Assembly (NCBI RefSeq): GCF_002140715.2
Contig: NZ_NGLE02000001.1
Span: forward strand, 2,191,001 to 2,255,000
Source of the DNA: Enterococcus sp. 4G2_DIV0659
GTDB taxonomy: Bacteria; Bacillota; Bacilli; Lactobacillales; Enterococcaceae
DNA: 64,000 bases
Direction: 5' to 3'
Of the stretch, positions 9,550 through 18,100 are shown piece after piece. Both the position numbers and the translations under genes were made by a program. The notes under the pieces were generated by a model. It did not search any database. It had not been told where the DNA came from and saw only the letters and a program-made list of their open reading frames with translations. Position 1 is the stretch's first letter. Every line of letters starts with the position of its first letter.

Positions 9550-10221
9550 ATGATAAAGATAGGAGTAGTTATTCTATCTGGTGAGATGGATTTGAAAAAT
9601 TTGGAGCTGTCTAGTATAGATGAGATGGAGTTTATAGAAATGGATAGCAATGAACTCCAAATGTTTCATGCTCTGGATGGAGTAATCATCATAGATGAAT
9701 ACCAAAAGAGCATTAGTAAAAGTTGTGGATTGATTACACAGTTAAGAAATGATCCGAAACTTTTAATATGGATGTATGGAAAAGAAATTTCTGAAGTGAA
9801 CCGTCTTATTTATTTACAATTAGGTGTAGATGGCAATATTACAGGGACAGAAAAACAAGAGCTATTTTTAATCGTTCGTAACACAGTTAATCGAATGAAA
9901 CAGAGTAAAAAAGAAAAGAAAGAATTGCCTTTGTTTAAATTACATCCTCAAAACCAGAGTGTATTCACAGCAGAAGGAAAAGAAATAAGTTTAACCAATC
10001 TGGAATTTAAAGCATTAGCTCATCTTTGTCAGCAACCTGGACAAGCATTAAGCTACAGTGAATTATCCCAAGGAATTTGGGGTGAACACGTTGAGCAATA
10101 TCGACCACGACTTGCTAATGTTATTTTCCATATACGAGAAAAATTAGAACAAGAACCAAATAATTTTCACGTGATAAAAACAGTCAGAAGTATAGGCTAT
10201 ATGTTTGTTCCTCCTGTATAA
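9550..10221 (+). CDS. Winged-helix (OmpR/PhoB-type) transcription regulator of the WxL locus
   Basis: This 223-residue protein has a C-terminal OmpR/PhoB DNA-binding domain (residues ~125-223). It contains LTNLEFKALAHL, SYSELSQGIWG, the recognition-helix region RPRLANVIFHIREKL and the wing VIKTVRSIGYMF. The N-terminal ~115 residues are receiver-like in length and pattern (GVIIIDEYQ, LGVDGNITG), but the usual Asp phosphorylation site is not convincing and no sensor kinase lies nearby. It may be an orphan or atypical regulator. Its place directly before a WxL operon resembles ElrR, the activator of the E. faecalis elr operon (family knowledge). Start ATG 9550 has AGGAGGAAGAG close upstream. Confidence 0.8.
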   Translation: MIKIGVVILSGEMDLKNLELSSIDEMEFIEMDSNELQMFHALDGVIIIDEYQKSISKSCGLITQLRNDPKLLIWMYGKEISEVNRLIYLQLGVDGNITGTEKQELFLIVRNTVNRMKQSKKEKKELPLFKLHPQNQSVFTAEGKEISLTNLEFKALAHLCQQPGQALSYSELSQGIWGEHVEQYRPRLANVIFHIREKLEQEPNNFHVIKTVRSIGYMFVPPV

Positions 10222-10244
10222 GGCAATCATTCATTTGTTTTCTC

Positions 10245-10316
10245 ATCTCTTTTACTTAAGTTAAATAAGAAAAGAGATTTGAAATAGATTATGTATATCT
10301 ACATGTTGGTATACAT
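10245..10316 (+). promoter_or_regulatory. Hairpin and inverted repeat ahead of the large WxL gene
   Basis: ATCTCTTTT (10245-10253) pairs with AAAAGAGAT (10270-10278), extended inward by CTTA/TAAG with one bulged A. There is no clear T-run, so it may be a weak terminator of the regulator gene or a leader element. Further on, ATGTATA (10291-10297) and TATACAT (10310-10316) form an inverted repeat with a 12-base gap, close enough to the start codon to act as an operator. Confidence 0.4.
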
Positions 10317-10341
10317 CAACAATTGAGAGAGGAGGAAAAAA

Positions 10342-13300
10342 ATGAAGAAAATCAAAATAAGCATACTACTTTTAATCGGGTTAGCATCAGGTACTTATTT
10401 GTACCATGCAAATGAGATTAAAGCACATGATGAATCCAGTAAAGCAGTAGAAGAAATGACTGTTAGTAATGAAAAAAAATCTGCTAAAAAATCTGCTTCG
10501 CTACTAACAGATGAGTATCCGAGAGATGAGAATGGCGATATTCCACTAGATTATAAAGAATCTGGGGAAGTTGATACGACAAACATCCCAGCTTCTCAAA
10601 TAAAAGATATTCGGAATGATGCAGATCTACAAGCTGCGTTTAAAGATCCTCAAATCATGGTATTCAACATTGTTGAAGATTTTGCTATTACCGAATCTAC
10701 TGGTGAGGGAAACTATGTTTCAAGTTCTGCGTCTTGGAACCCCACAGGAAATCGAACCATTATTATAGAAGGAAATAATCATGAGGTTGATTTTCGTGGA
10801 AGAGCATTTAGGACAAGTAATGGTGCATGGAATATCACCTTGCAAAACTTAAAAATGTACTCACGTCATTATTATGGTGTAGTAACTACAAGATTTGCAA
10901 CGGCTGCGAATCAAAGACTTTCGACTATTACTTATCATAATATTGATCATATCGGTTCGCAGTTACTAAGAGCAGATGATACACCCGTTAAGTTTTCGGG
11001 AAATGTATCAACTAATTTAGTAGAATCATACGTTTCGCCATTTGGGGGAGCATCATTTTCAACGCAAACTTTTGGCACACAGCAAAATTTAGAAATCGGA
11101 AATGCCGTTGTTCTAGCTGGAACAACACTTAACTTAATAGCTGGTAATGTCGGTAGTACAGATATTAAAGCAGGAGGAACTCTTGAAATAAGCCCCAATG
11201 CGAACGTAACGATTGATAATACTGATTCAACGGGGACTACTGCTGGAGAGTTAGCAGAAGCGTTGTTGATTTCTGGAAACTTGGATATGAAAGAACAATC
11301 TAAGTTATTAGTCAAAACAGTCAGACCTTATTCGGCTATTCATTTGGCATCAGCGGGAAGCTTTTTAAAGATTGCACGAAAAGCCAAATTGGATATACAA
11401 GCGTTATCGAATGCACAAAATGATGGTGCAACAAGAAATGTTATTCGTTTAGGAACAAGTGCTATCTTATCTGTAGATGAAGAAGGAATGTTATCCGTTT
11501 CTTCTACAGGAACAGGAGCAGGAGCAGGCTCTATTATTTATGCAGATAACTCCGCAACATTTACAGTAGCGAAAAAGGGAATTTTTTCTGTTGAAAGTGA
11601 TGGAACAGGATCTAAATCTTTGGTTCGTATGGGAACAAACGCGAAATTTCAATTTAGCGACGCTGAGCAAGTAGACATGAAATTTATTGGTACGCCAAAT
11701 GCTGCATCATCCCTCATTGAAATGAGTGGAAGTGCAGGATATTTTGATGTCGATGTCCAGCGAGTGAAACAATGGGATCGAGGGAATATAGGAGTAGATC
11801 CAGATAGAGACTGGACACCAATGTTTGGTATGCGTTTGCCGTATAACAATCGCGTAGTTACAAATGCCAATATTCAAGCGAGATCCACAGCGGCCACTAT
11901 TAGAACTGATTTTATCAATTACTTTAATACAGGCGCAAGCAAAGGCGCTATACCGGGTGCACAACGTATATTATTTGAATATATTCCAGATGTAAATGTG
12001 TCAATAGATAGTACATCGAATGATTTAATCACCGATGTTAACTCGACAACGGTTAAAGGAGTAACGAATCCAGATGCCTATGTTCGTATTACCTATACCC
12101 CGCCTGCAAATGGAAAAGAAGTAACCATTGAGCAGAATGTACCGAGTCCTGTTGAAACAACTCCGGGAGAACCTTTGGATGATCAGACTTCACCTTTTAC
12201 TGTAAAAGCAGTTGGTGGTGTTGGTGGCGTTGCGGCGACCTATACTTATACACTGCCGAATGATCAGCATTTTGAAGCTGGTGGAGAAATTAAGGTTTAT
12301 TCTTTTAAAGAAGGAAAAGACGATACAGCGACACAAATCGTTTTGGATAAAACACCTCCAGCAGGTGATCCAACAGAATATCATGTTGGTTTAGGTGACA
12401 CAGTCCCTACGCCAGATAAATTTGTTGGCAATCCTTCAGATACGAATCCAGCTAAGCCAATATTTGGCTATGAATTTGCAGAAGAAAATTCAGAAGCAGA
12501 TATTGCTGAGATGATGAATAAACAAGGAGAGTATGACGTTTACGTTTATCTTTTGGATGAAGCAGTTGATGCATTAGGAAATAAAACACCGAACAAAACC
12601 AAAATTAAAGGTAAACTAATCGTCCATGATGCAGCAAATAGCGTTAATGGTCATGATATTGAGATTGGTACAGACACATTACCTACGATGACTGAAGCTG
12701 AATTAAAGGACTACATTCTCAAGAATAGTGAGGCTTCATCACAGAAAATAGTTGATGGTATCTTTACAGATTTAACGGATAAAATCCAGATAAGTAATCT
12801 AGGTGGATTAACACCAAACTCAACTGCTGGACCGTATCAAGTAACATTAACTGTTTCAAAAGCAGATTCTGGTTTAACAGAAGATATTCAGAAGGTGATT
12901 ACGGTTAATGTAGTTAATCGTTTTGCTGATATCACAGTTGAATTCGTTGATGAAACAGGTAAAGCTTTGCACACACCAATTCCCGTTCAAGGAACCATTG
13001 GTACAACGATTGATTTGACGAAAGAGCAAGTAATCATTGGGGCGATTGATAATGTGTTAGCACAACACTATTTATTAGACAAGCGACCAGAAAATGAAAC
13101 ACAACTACTGATTCCTGTGAATGGAACAACTGTTCAATATACATTTAAAGGAATGCTCTTTATTGAGTCGTCACCTGAAACACTAGATTTTGGGGTTAAA
13201 AATGTAGGGATATTCGCTACGAAAGTAGAAAAAGCCACATTTGATGCGCCATTAATTATTTGGGACAACCGTGCCATATTGGATCAATGGACACTAACAG

Positions 13301-13578
13301 CAAAATTAGAAAGTCCATTAACTAGCCAAGTAGATGCGAATAAAATTTTACCTGATGCCATTCGTTATAAAGTATCAGAAAAAGATACTGTAACGCTTTC
13401 TAAGGATACGGCTCAACCTGTAACAGTTCATCAACATAAGAGTGCTGGTCAGTACAATATTAGTGATGAATGGGAACGAGGAGATTCAGGCTTCCAATTG
13501 GATATTCCAGCAGGAGGCATTCGTCGCCTTGGAGAATACCAAGCGACAATCCTTTGGCAATTACAAAGAACACCTTAA
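10342..13578 (+). CDS. Large WxL surface protein with beta-helix and MucBP-like domains
   Basis: This 1078-residue secreted protein begins with a signal peptide (KKIKISILLLIGLASGTYL). Residues ~85-300 look like the pectate-lyase-like right-handed beta-helix found in Gram-positive adhesins (NRTIIIEGNNHEVDFRGRAF, repeated Asn/Val/Ile turns). A long Thr/Ser/Asp-rich stalk follows. Residues ~861-937 form a MucBP-like domain (ITVEFVDETGKALHTPI). The C-terminal ~140 residues are a WxL domain with ESSPETLDFG, the first motif at Trp983 (WTL) and the second at Trp1071 (WQL), which binds peptidoglycan non-covalently. It is the first structural gene of the locus and probably the adhesin or tip component. 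The ligand is unknown. Ribosome-binding site GAGAGGAGG precedes ATG 10342. Confidence 0.88.
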   Translation: MKKIKISILLLIGLASGTYLYHANEIKAHDESSKAVEEMTVSNEKKSAKKSASLLTDEYPRDENGDIPLDYKESGEVDTTNIPASQIKDIRNDADLQAAFKDPQIMVFNIVEDFAITESTGEGNYVSSSASWNPTGNRTIIIEGNNHEVDFRGRAFRTSNGAWNITLQNLKMYSRHYYGVVTTRFATAANQRLSTITYHNIDHIGSQLLRADDTPVKFSGNVSTNLVESYVSPFGGASFSTQTFGTQQNLEIGNAVVLAGTTLNLIAGNVGSTDIKAGGTLEISPNANVTIDNTDSTGTTAGELAEALLISGNLDMKEQSKLLVKTVRPYSAIHLASAGSFLKIARKAKLDIQALSNAQNDGATRNVIRLGTSAILSVDEEGMLSVSSTGTGAGAGSIIYADNSATFTVAKKGIFSVESDGTGSKSLVRMGTNAKFQFSDAEQVDMKFIGTPNAASSLIEMSGSAGYFDVDVQRVKQWDRGNIGVDPDRDWTPMFGMRLPYNNRVVTNANIQARSTAATIRTDFINYFNTGASKGAIPGAQRILFEYIPDVNVSIDSTSNDLITDVNSTTVKGVTNPDAYVRITYTPPANGKEVTIEQNVPSPVETTPGEPLDDQTSPFTVKAVGGVGGVAATYTYTLPNDQHFEAGGEIKVYSFKEGKDDTATQIVLDKTPPAGDPTEYHVGLGDTVPTPDKFVGNPSDTNPAKPIFGYEFAEENSEADIAEMMNKQGEYDVYVYLLDEAVDALGNKTPNKTKIKGKLIVHDAANSVNGHDIEIGTDTLPTMTEAELKDYILKNSEASSQKIVDGIFTDLTDKIQISNLGGLTPNSTAGPYQVTLTVSKADSGLTEDIQKVITVNVVNRFADITVEFVDETGKALHTPIPVQGTIGTTIDLTKEQVIIGAIDNVLAQHYLLDKRPENETQLLIPVNGTTVQYTFKGMLFIESSPETLDFGVKNVGIFATKVEKATFDAPLIIWDNRAILDQWTLTAKLESPLTSQVDANKILPDAIRYKVSEKDTVTLSKDTAQPVTVHQHKSAGQYNISDEWERGDSGFQLDIPAGGIRRLGEYQATILWQLQRTP

Positions 13579-13596
13579 GAAGATGGAGTGAAAAGT

Positions 13597-13935
13597 ATGA
13601 AAGTGTATAAAAAATATCTATCATTCGTTATTCTTCTAACTCTGGTAGGTGTGAGTGCGTTTGGTTTTTCTTATTCTACTTTAGCTGAGGAAAATGGCGG
13701 TGCGGTTCAAACAAATGGGAATATTCAGTTTTATGAAGAAAGTAGCAGTTCAAGTTCAACAACTACGAGCACTACAGAAACTCCAATTAAAAAACCAAAA
13801 CCTGTTGGCCGATTCCCTTCTACAGGAGAATTAGTTCAAAAGAGCATGGTATTTACTGGCGGGTTGTTATTACTGATTCTGCTGTATATTCTCATTAGGC
13901 ATAAGAGAAAAAGCAACGGGAAGGAGTCTGACTAA
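13597..13935 (+). CDS. Small sortase-type surface protein (CscD-like) with FPSTG motif
   Basis: This 112-residue protein has a signal peptide (residues 1-~31), a short mature region with a Ser/Thr run, then the sorting signal: RFPSTGE, a hydrophobic helix (SMVFTGGLLLLILLYILI) and a basic tail (RHKRKSNGK). The motif is FPSTG rather than LPxTG, so the sortase that handles it may be specialised. Small LPxTG proteins are a standard part (CscD) of WxL gene clusters. ATG 13597 has GGAG eight bases upstream and is preferred over GTG 13588, which overlaps that site. The gene lies 18 bases after the large WxL gene. Confidence 0.82.
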   Translation: MKVYKKYLSFVILLTLVGVSAFGFSYSTLAEENGGAVQTNGNIQFYEESSSSSSTTTSTTETPIKKPKPVGRFPSTGELVQKSMVFTGGLLLLILLYILIRHKRKSNGKESD

Positions 13936-13936
13936 G

Positions 13937-14737
13937 GTGAAAAAAATAAATTATCAGATTCTGCTCAGTTTAGCTATCTTCTCAATAAGTGCATTTGCTT
14001 TTGCGCCAACTGCTATTGGAGAGTCCAATGTTTCAGGAAATGGAACGATTAACTTTGAAGGAGAATACGCTCAAGAAGTTAGAGATCCAGAACATCCTGA
14101 GACAATACTAAATCCAGGGGATAGTCCGAAGACATCGGGAGATTTACGAATCGATTTTGTTCCGCAGTTTAATTTTGGTTCAAACAAAATTTCGGACAAA
14201 GATGAAAAATATTATGGAAATGCCCAACTTTTCCACGACAAAACTGGCGCTCGCGGGAATTTTATTCAAATTTCTGATTATAGAGGAACAGGCTCTGGGT
14301 GGATACTACAAGTAAGGCAAGAAACACAATTCCGTAATGATACAACAACAAATAAAGAATTAAACGGGGCAGTCATTTCTTTAGATCAATCTTGGGCAAA
14401 TTCCACTCGTTCTGAAATGGAAGCACCAATTGTATCGAAAGATGTCATCCGTATTAATAATATTGGTGAAACTTATAATCTGGCTGAAGCTAGTCAGGGG
14501 AAAGGTCAAGGAACATGGTCAATTAACTTTGGTGCTTCTATTGAAAATGACAAAGGACGTAAAGATACTTTGTCACCTAAAATGGACACACACGGCAAAC
14601 CAATGTTAGACCCTGCCTTTGAAAATAAACCAATCTATCAAAATGAAGCACTAACGTTGTCAATACCTGGAGCAACGAAAAAAGATCCGGTCAACTATCA
14701 AACGGTGATAACTTGGATTTTATCCGAGCTACCATAA
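13937..14737 (+). CDS. WxL-domain surface protein
   Basis: This 266-residue secreted protein has a signal peptide (LSLAIFSISAFAFAPTAIG) followed by GNGTINFEGEY and a Pro-rich linker. The rest is a WxL domain with DLRIDFVPQFNFG, the first motif at Trp122 (GSGWILQV) and the second at Trp260 (TWILSELP at the C-terminus). It starts at GTG 13937, with AAGGAG ten bases upstream, one base after the stop of the sortase-type gene; translation is probably coupled. WxL proteins attach non-covalently to the cell wall and associate with the DUF916/DUF3324 protein encoded downstream. Confidence 0.9.
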   Translation: MKKINYQILLSLAIFSISAFAFAPTAIGESNVSGNGTINFEGEYAQEVRDPEHPETILNPGDSPKTSGDLRIDFVPQFNFGSNKISDKDEKYYGNAQLFHDKTGARGNFIQISDYRGTGSGWILQVRQETQFRNDTTTNKELNGAVISLDQSWANSTRSEMEAPIVSKDVIRINNIGETYNLAEASQGKGQGTWSINFGASIENDKGRKDTLSPKMDTHGKPMLDPAFENKPIYQNEALTLSIPGATKKDPVNYQTVITWILSELP

Positions 14738-14768
14738 ATGAAAACACACATATTAGGAGGAAACACAA

Positions 14769-15533
14769 ATGAAAAATTCTTACAAATTAGCTGGAGCAGC
14801 TTTAATGGCTGCCATGGGCGTAGGATTGGCATTACCATCAGCAACAAAAGCAGCACCTGGAGACGTTATTGGAAAAGGAAAAATCACATTCACACAAGAT
14901 GATACAACTAACCCAACAAACTTACCACCAGGCGAATCTACTGGTCCTGAATTAACAGAACCAACTCAAAATACAGAAGCAAACCCATTAAAAATCGTTT
15001 CTGTTACTGATTTAGATTTTGATTCAAAAGCAATTGTTGCTAATGACTCTGATAAAACTTACGATGCTAAAGCATTTAAAACAACAACAACAGATGGAAC
15101 TGACGCAGTAATGCCTCACTTTATCCGTTTCCAAGATGTTCGTGCAGATGTTGATACGAACTACCACACTGTATCAGCTGAAATGACAAAACAATTCACT
15201 AACGGTACACGTGTATTAGACGGCGCAACAATTGATTATAAAAATGTTTCTTTAATCACTGGAACAAACGCAACAACAAAACCAGATACAACAGTTGAAG
15301 GTGCATTAAAACCAACATTTAACTTAGCTCTTAACCAAAAAGAAACAGTTTTATCGAACAAACAAGAAGGAAAAGGTTACGGTGTATTTGAATTAATGTT
15401 TGGTGATAAAGATGCAACAGTTGCAAATCCTGATTCATATGATTCTATCACATTAAACATTCCAGGAACAAACGTACTAAAAACAGGTGAATACGAAGCA
15501 GAAATCACTTGGTCAATTACAGATGCAAACTAG
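14769..15533 (+). CDS. Divergent WxL-like surface protein, likely highly expressed
   Basis: This 254-residue protein has a clear signal peptide (residues 1-~28, ending TKAAPGDV) and the overall WxL layout: GKGKITFTQ, a Pro/Thr linker, VTDLDFDSK, and the end EYEAEITWSITDAN. At the position of the first WxL motif it reads NYHTVSAEM, so the tryptophan is missing, and the last motif is WSI instead of WxL. Wall binding may therefore be weaker or different. Codons are unusually uniform (GCA, ACA, GAA, TTA), unlike its neighbours, and AGGAGGAAACACAA precedes the start. A hairpin follows the stop. Together these suggest an abundant product. Confidence 0.82.
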   Translation: MKNSYKLAGAALMAAMGVGLALPSATKAAPGDVIGKGKITFTQDDTTNPTNLPPGESTGPELTEPTQNTEANPLKIVSVTDLDFDSKAIVANDSDKTYDAKAFKTTTTDGTDAVMPHFIRFQDVRADVDTNYHTVSAEMTKQFTNGTRVLDGATIDYKNVSLITGTNATTKPDTTVEGALKPTFNLALNQKETVLSNKQEGKGYGVFELMFGDKDATVANPDSYDSITLNIPGTNVLKTGEYEAEITWSITDAN

Positions 15534-15550
15534 TTCATTTGCATAATTTA

Positions 15551-15590
15551 ATAGCTGGAAACTGGATCATCCAGTTTCCTGCTATTTATT
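15551..15590 (+). terminator. Hairpin between the WxL genes and the DUF916 gene
   Basis: A 16-base arm (15551-15566) pairs with 15570-15585 around a three-base loop, with one T-T mismatch. Only short T stretches follow. It probably acts as a partial terminator or a 3'-end stabiliser that keeps the WxL transcripts more abundant than the downstream genes. Confidence 0.65.
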
Positions 15591-15664
15591 TAAAGAACGC
15601 TACATAAATTAAGTAAAAGTGTACTAATTTATCACTTGAGATAGCAAGAAAGAGGTTTTTTTTA

Positions 15665-16753
15665 ATGAAAAAAAAGATAATAAGTGGCTTTTTCAGCTTT
15701 TTATACATAATTTGTTTTATCTTTCCAATGAATAGCTATGCGGATGAAACAAAACCAGATACAGGAGGATTTTCATTTGAAGTAATTCAGCCTGAAAACC
15801 AACATAATAAAGAGGTTACATATTTTGATTTGCTTATGAAACCAGGACAAAAGCAAACGGTCCAAATGAAGATGAATAATTCTTCCGATGAAGAAATAAA
15901 AATAAGTGTGAAATTAAATAGCGCAAAAACAAATAGTAATGGTGTCATCGAATATGGACCAAGTCAAATCAAAAAGGATGCGTCTTTAAAATATGAGTTT
16001 ACCGATATTGTAAAAGCACCCGAAGAAGTAAAAATACCAGCAAAAGGCCATATCTTAGTTGATTTCAACATCACTATGCCGGAATCTACGTTTGAAGGAT
16101 ATATCTCAGGCGGGATTCAATTGCAGCAAATCGACGGTGAGGTCAAAAAACAAACAGACACTGGAATGGTTGTTAATAAATTTGCCTATTTAGTAGGTAT
16201 GCTACTAAGCGAATCTGACACAAAAGAAATTCAACCAGACTTGAAATTAAACAAGGTATATCCAGAACTGCAAAATTTCCGAAATGCTATTTTCGTTAAT
16301 TTCTCTAACGTTCAACCTGTTTATACAGAGAAGATGACTGTAGATGCTCAAATCACAAAAAAAGGTTCATCAGAAGTCTTATATGAAACCAAAAAGTCGA
16401 ATATGCGCATGGCACCTAATTCAATGATTGAATTTCCAATTTCTATGAATGGCGAAAAAATGACTCCTGGAGACTATCAAGCGAAAGTCCTTGTAACAAC
16501 AGTAGCTGGTGGGAAATGGGCTTGGGATCAATCATTCAAAATAACCAACGAAGAAGCAGATAAATTTAACGATCAAGATTTAAGCTTGGTGCAAGATCGA
16601 GGAATAAATTGGGTATTGATTCTTCTGATTGTCGGAGGGATTTTACTTGTTATTATTGTTGTCTTTGTCATTATTCGACTAGTGAGCAAAAAGAAACAGA
16701 AGAAAAAACAATTAAAACGAAAAGCAACTAAGAAAAAGAAAACAAAGAAATAA
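15665..16753 (+). CDS. WxL-interacting membrane protein (DUF916-DUF3324)
   Basis: This 362-residue protein has a signal peptide (residues 1-~27). Residues ~33-150 form a DUF916 domain (TYFDLLMKPGQKQTVQMKM, GYISGGIQL) and ~160-295 a DUF3324 domain (LNKVYPELQNFRNAIFVNF, MRMAPNSMIEFPI). One transmembrane helix (~315-340) and a very Lys-rich cytoplasmic tail follow. Proteins of this type (CscA in cluster nomenclature) contact WxL proteins and peptidoglycan at the membrane face of the wall. A paralogue sits in the second locus at 43312. The 130-base gap upstream contains only the hairpin at 15551. Confidence 0.9.
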   Translation: MKKKIISGFFSFLYIICFIFPMNSYADETKPDTGGFSFEVIQPENQHNKEVTYFDLLMKPGQKQTVQMKMNNSSDEEIKISVKLNSAKTNSNGVIEYGPSQIKKDASLKYEFTDIVKAPEEVKIPAKGHILVDFNITMPESTFEGYISGGIQLQQIDGEVKKQTDTGMVVNKFAYLVGMLLSESDTKEIQPDLKLNKVYPELQNFRNAIFVNFSNVQPVYTEKMTVDAQITKKGSSEVLYETKKSNMRMAPNSMIEFPISMNGEKMTPGDYQAKVLVTTVAGGKWAWDQSFKITNEEADKFNDQDLSLVQDRGINWVLILLIVGGILLVIIVVFVIIRLVSKKKQKKKQLKRKATKKKKTKK

Positions 16754-16776
16754 ACGATTCCTAGGGGGTAGGCAAT

Positions 16777-17442
16777 ATGGAAATACTGGATTGGTTTTTT
16801 ATCGTTTTATTCTCTTTGGCTATCTTAAGCCTTATTTTCTCAATTGCCTATCTTATATTTTCACTAGTAACAAAGAAAAATATAAACACAATTAAAAGCA
16901 AACGAGTAAAGAATAAGCGGAAAAGAAAAAAGCTTATCAGAAAAAGAAAGAAATTAGAAGCTCAGAAAAAGAAACAAATAAAATTAGGGGTTATTTTTCT
17001 ACTCAGTGGTGTTCTTTTTATAAGCGGTGCGTTTTATAGTCGTTATTACCAAGCAACCAATTTAGGTAAGAAAGATTCAGATGCTATTGTTCAAGGGTAT
17101 TACTTGATTCATACGATTGAACAACAACTTGGTAAAGTGGATGATGAAGAAAATGCAGTGCGAACCCAAAAAAATCTCTATGATTTATCAGCGCGTTTAT
17201 CAAGCTATGGTGCTAGAAGTGCGGATGGTCGCCTCTCACAACAAGGGCAGATGCTGTTGAATCGCTTATATTCAGCGATGAAAGAGCTTGGGTTAAACTT
17301 GAGTAATCAATCTGTAGATACGCTTAGACGTCAAGAAATTATGGAGAGTTATAAAAAGGATATCCAAAAAACAAAAACAAATCAGAAAAAAGTATTTGAT
17401 TATTTTGATGTAGATGAAAAAGCACTTAATCAGAAAAAATAA
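16777..17442 (+). CDS. Two-TM protein with basic linker, unknown function
   Basis: I do not recognise a family. The 221-residue protein has one TM helix at residues ~6-32 (WFFIVLFSLAILSLIFSIAY), a strongly basic stretch at ~37-70 (many Lys and Arg), and a second TM helix at ~72-90 (LGVIFLLSGVLFISGAFY). The C-terminal half is polar and helical (residues ~100-221). With two TM helices the basic linker should be cytoplasmic and both ends outside. It lies between the WxL-interacting protein and the signal peptidases with small gaps, so a role in assembly of the surface complex is likely but inferred. Confidence 0.75.
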   Translation: MEILDWFFIVLFSLAILSLIFSIAYLIFSLVTKKNINTIKSKRVKNKRKRKKLIRKRKKLEAQKKKQIKLGVIFLLSGVLFISGAFYSRYYQATNLGKKDSDAIVQGYYLIHTIEQQLGKVDDEENAVRTQKNLYDLSARLSSYGARSADGRLSQQGQMLLNRLYSAMKELGLNLSNQSVDTLRRQEIMESYKKDIQKTKTNQKKVFDYFDVDEKALNQKK

Positions 17443-17470
17443 CCAGGCTTAAAGCGGGAGCAGATGGTCA

Positions 17471-18079
17471 ATGGAAAAGAAAAAAGCAAGAAAACGTCGA
17501 AAACGAAAAGTACGCTCATTTCGTCAAAAGAAATGGAGACAGTTACGGCTCGAACTTTTACTCAGCATGTTTATTTCAAGTCTATTTTTTACGTTGGGTG
17601 CTTTTTTCTTGTTTGCTTTCCCGATCGTTCAAGGTTACGGCATGAGCGGCATATTAGAAAATAAAGATCGCTTAGTCGTTTATAAATTTGGCGATATTGA
17701 GCGATTTTCGCTTGTTTATTTGAACGTGCCTAACAAACCGAAAGAAAAAAGTATCCGTCGTGTAATTGGATTGCCTGGGGAAGAAATTACCTATAAAAAT
17801 GATCAATTATTCGTAAATGGACAAGAAAAAGTTGAACGATACTTGACTGAAAAAGTGTACCGAGCAAAACAAGAAGAATATCTATTTACGGAAGATTTTA
17901 CAATGAGGAAATTAGCTAAAACAAATGTGTCACGTATTCCACAAGGGAAATATTTTGTTTTAGGAGATAATCGTCCTTATGTATCAGATAGTCGTTATTA
18001 CGGTTTTATTGATCAAGAAGATATTATAGGCGTTGTAAAGATGCGGTTATTTCCATTACATGAGATGACTAACTTTTAA
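17471..18079 (+). CDS. Signal peptidase I homologue lacking the catalytic Ser and Lys
   Basis: This 202-residue protein has the fold signatures of type I signal peptidase: one TM helix (~31-53), RRVIGLPGE and the C-terminal GKYFVLGDNRPYVSDSRYYG block. The nucleophile position, normally SM in GxSMxP, reads GYGMSG, so Ser is Gly57. The general-base Lys before RVIGLPG is Arg96. Both catalytic residues are therefore lost and it should not cleave signal peptides. Inactive homologues of this kind (for example SipA of Streptococcus pyogenes pilus loci) assist surface-structure assembly. The next gene encodes an active paralogue. ATG 17471, behind CGGGAG, is used; an ATG at 17464 is out of frame. Confidence 0.9.
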   Translation: MEKKKARKRRKRKVRSFRQKKWRQLRLELLLSMFISSLFFTLGAFFLFAFPIVQGYGMSGILENKDRLVVYKFGDIERFSLVYLNVPNKPKEKSIRRVIGLPGEEITYKNDQLFVNGQEKVERYLTEKVYRAKQEEYLFTEDFTMRKLAKTNVSRIPQGKYFVLGDNRPYVSDSRYYGFIDQEDIIGVVKMRLFPLHEMTNF

Positions 18080-18100
18080 TCGTAGAAAAGTAGTAAAGAG

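Noticed and set aside
17464..17664. A 66-codon frame starting at ATG 17464
   Set aside because: It overlaps the start of the pseudo-signal peptidase gene in another frame, and its product has no family features; ATG 17471 opens the real gene.
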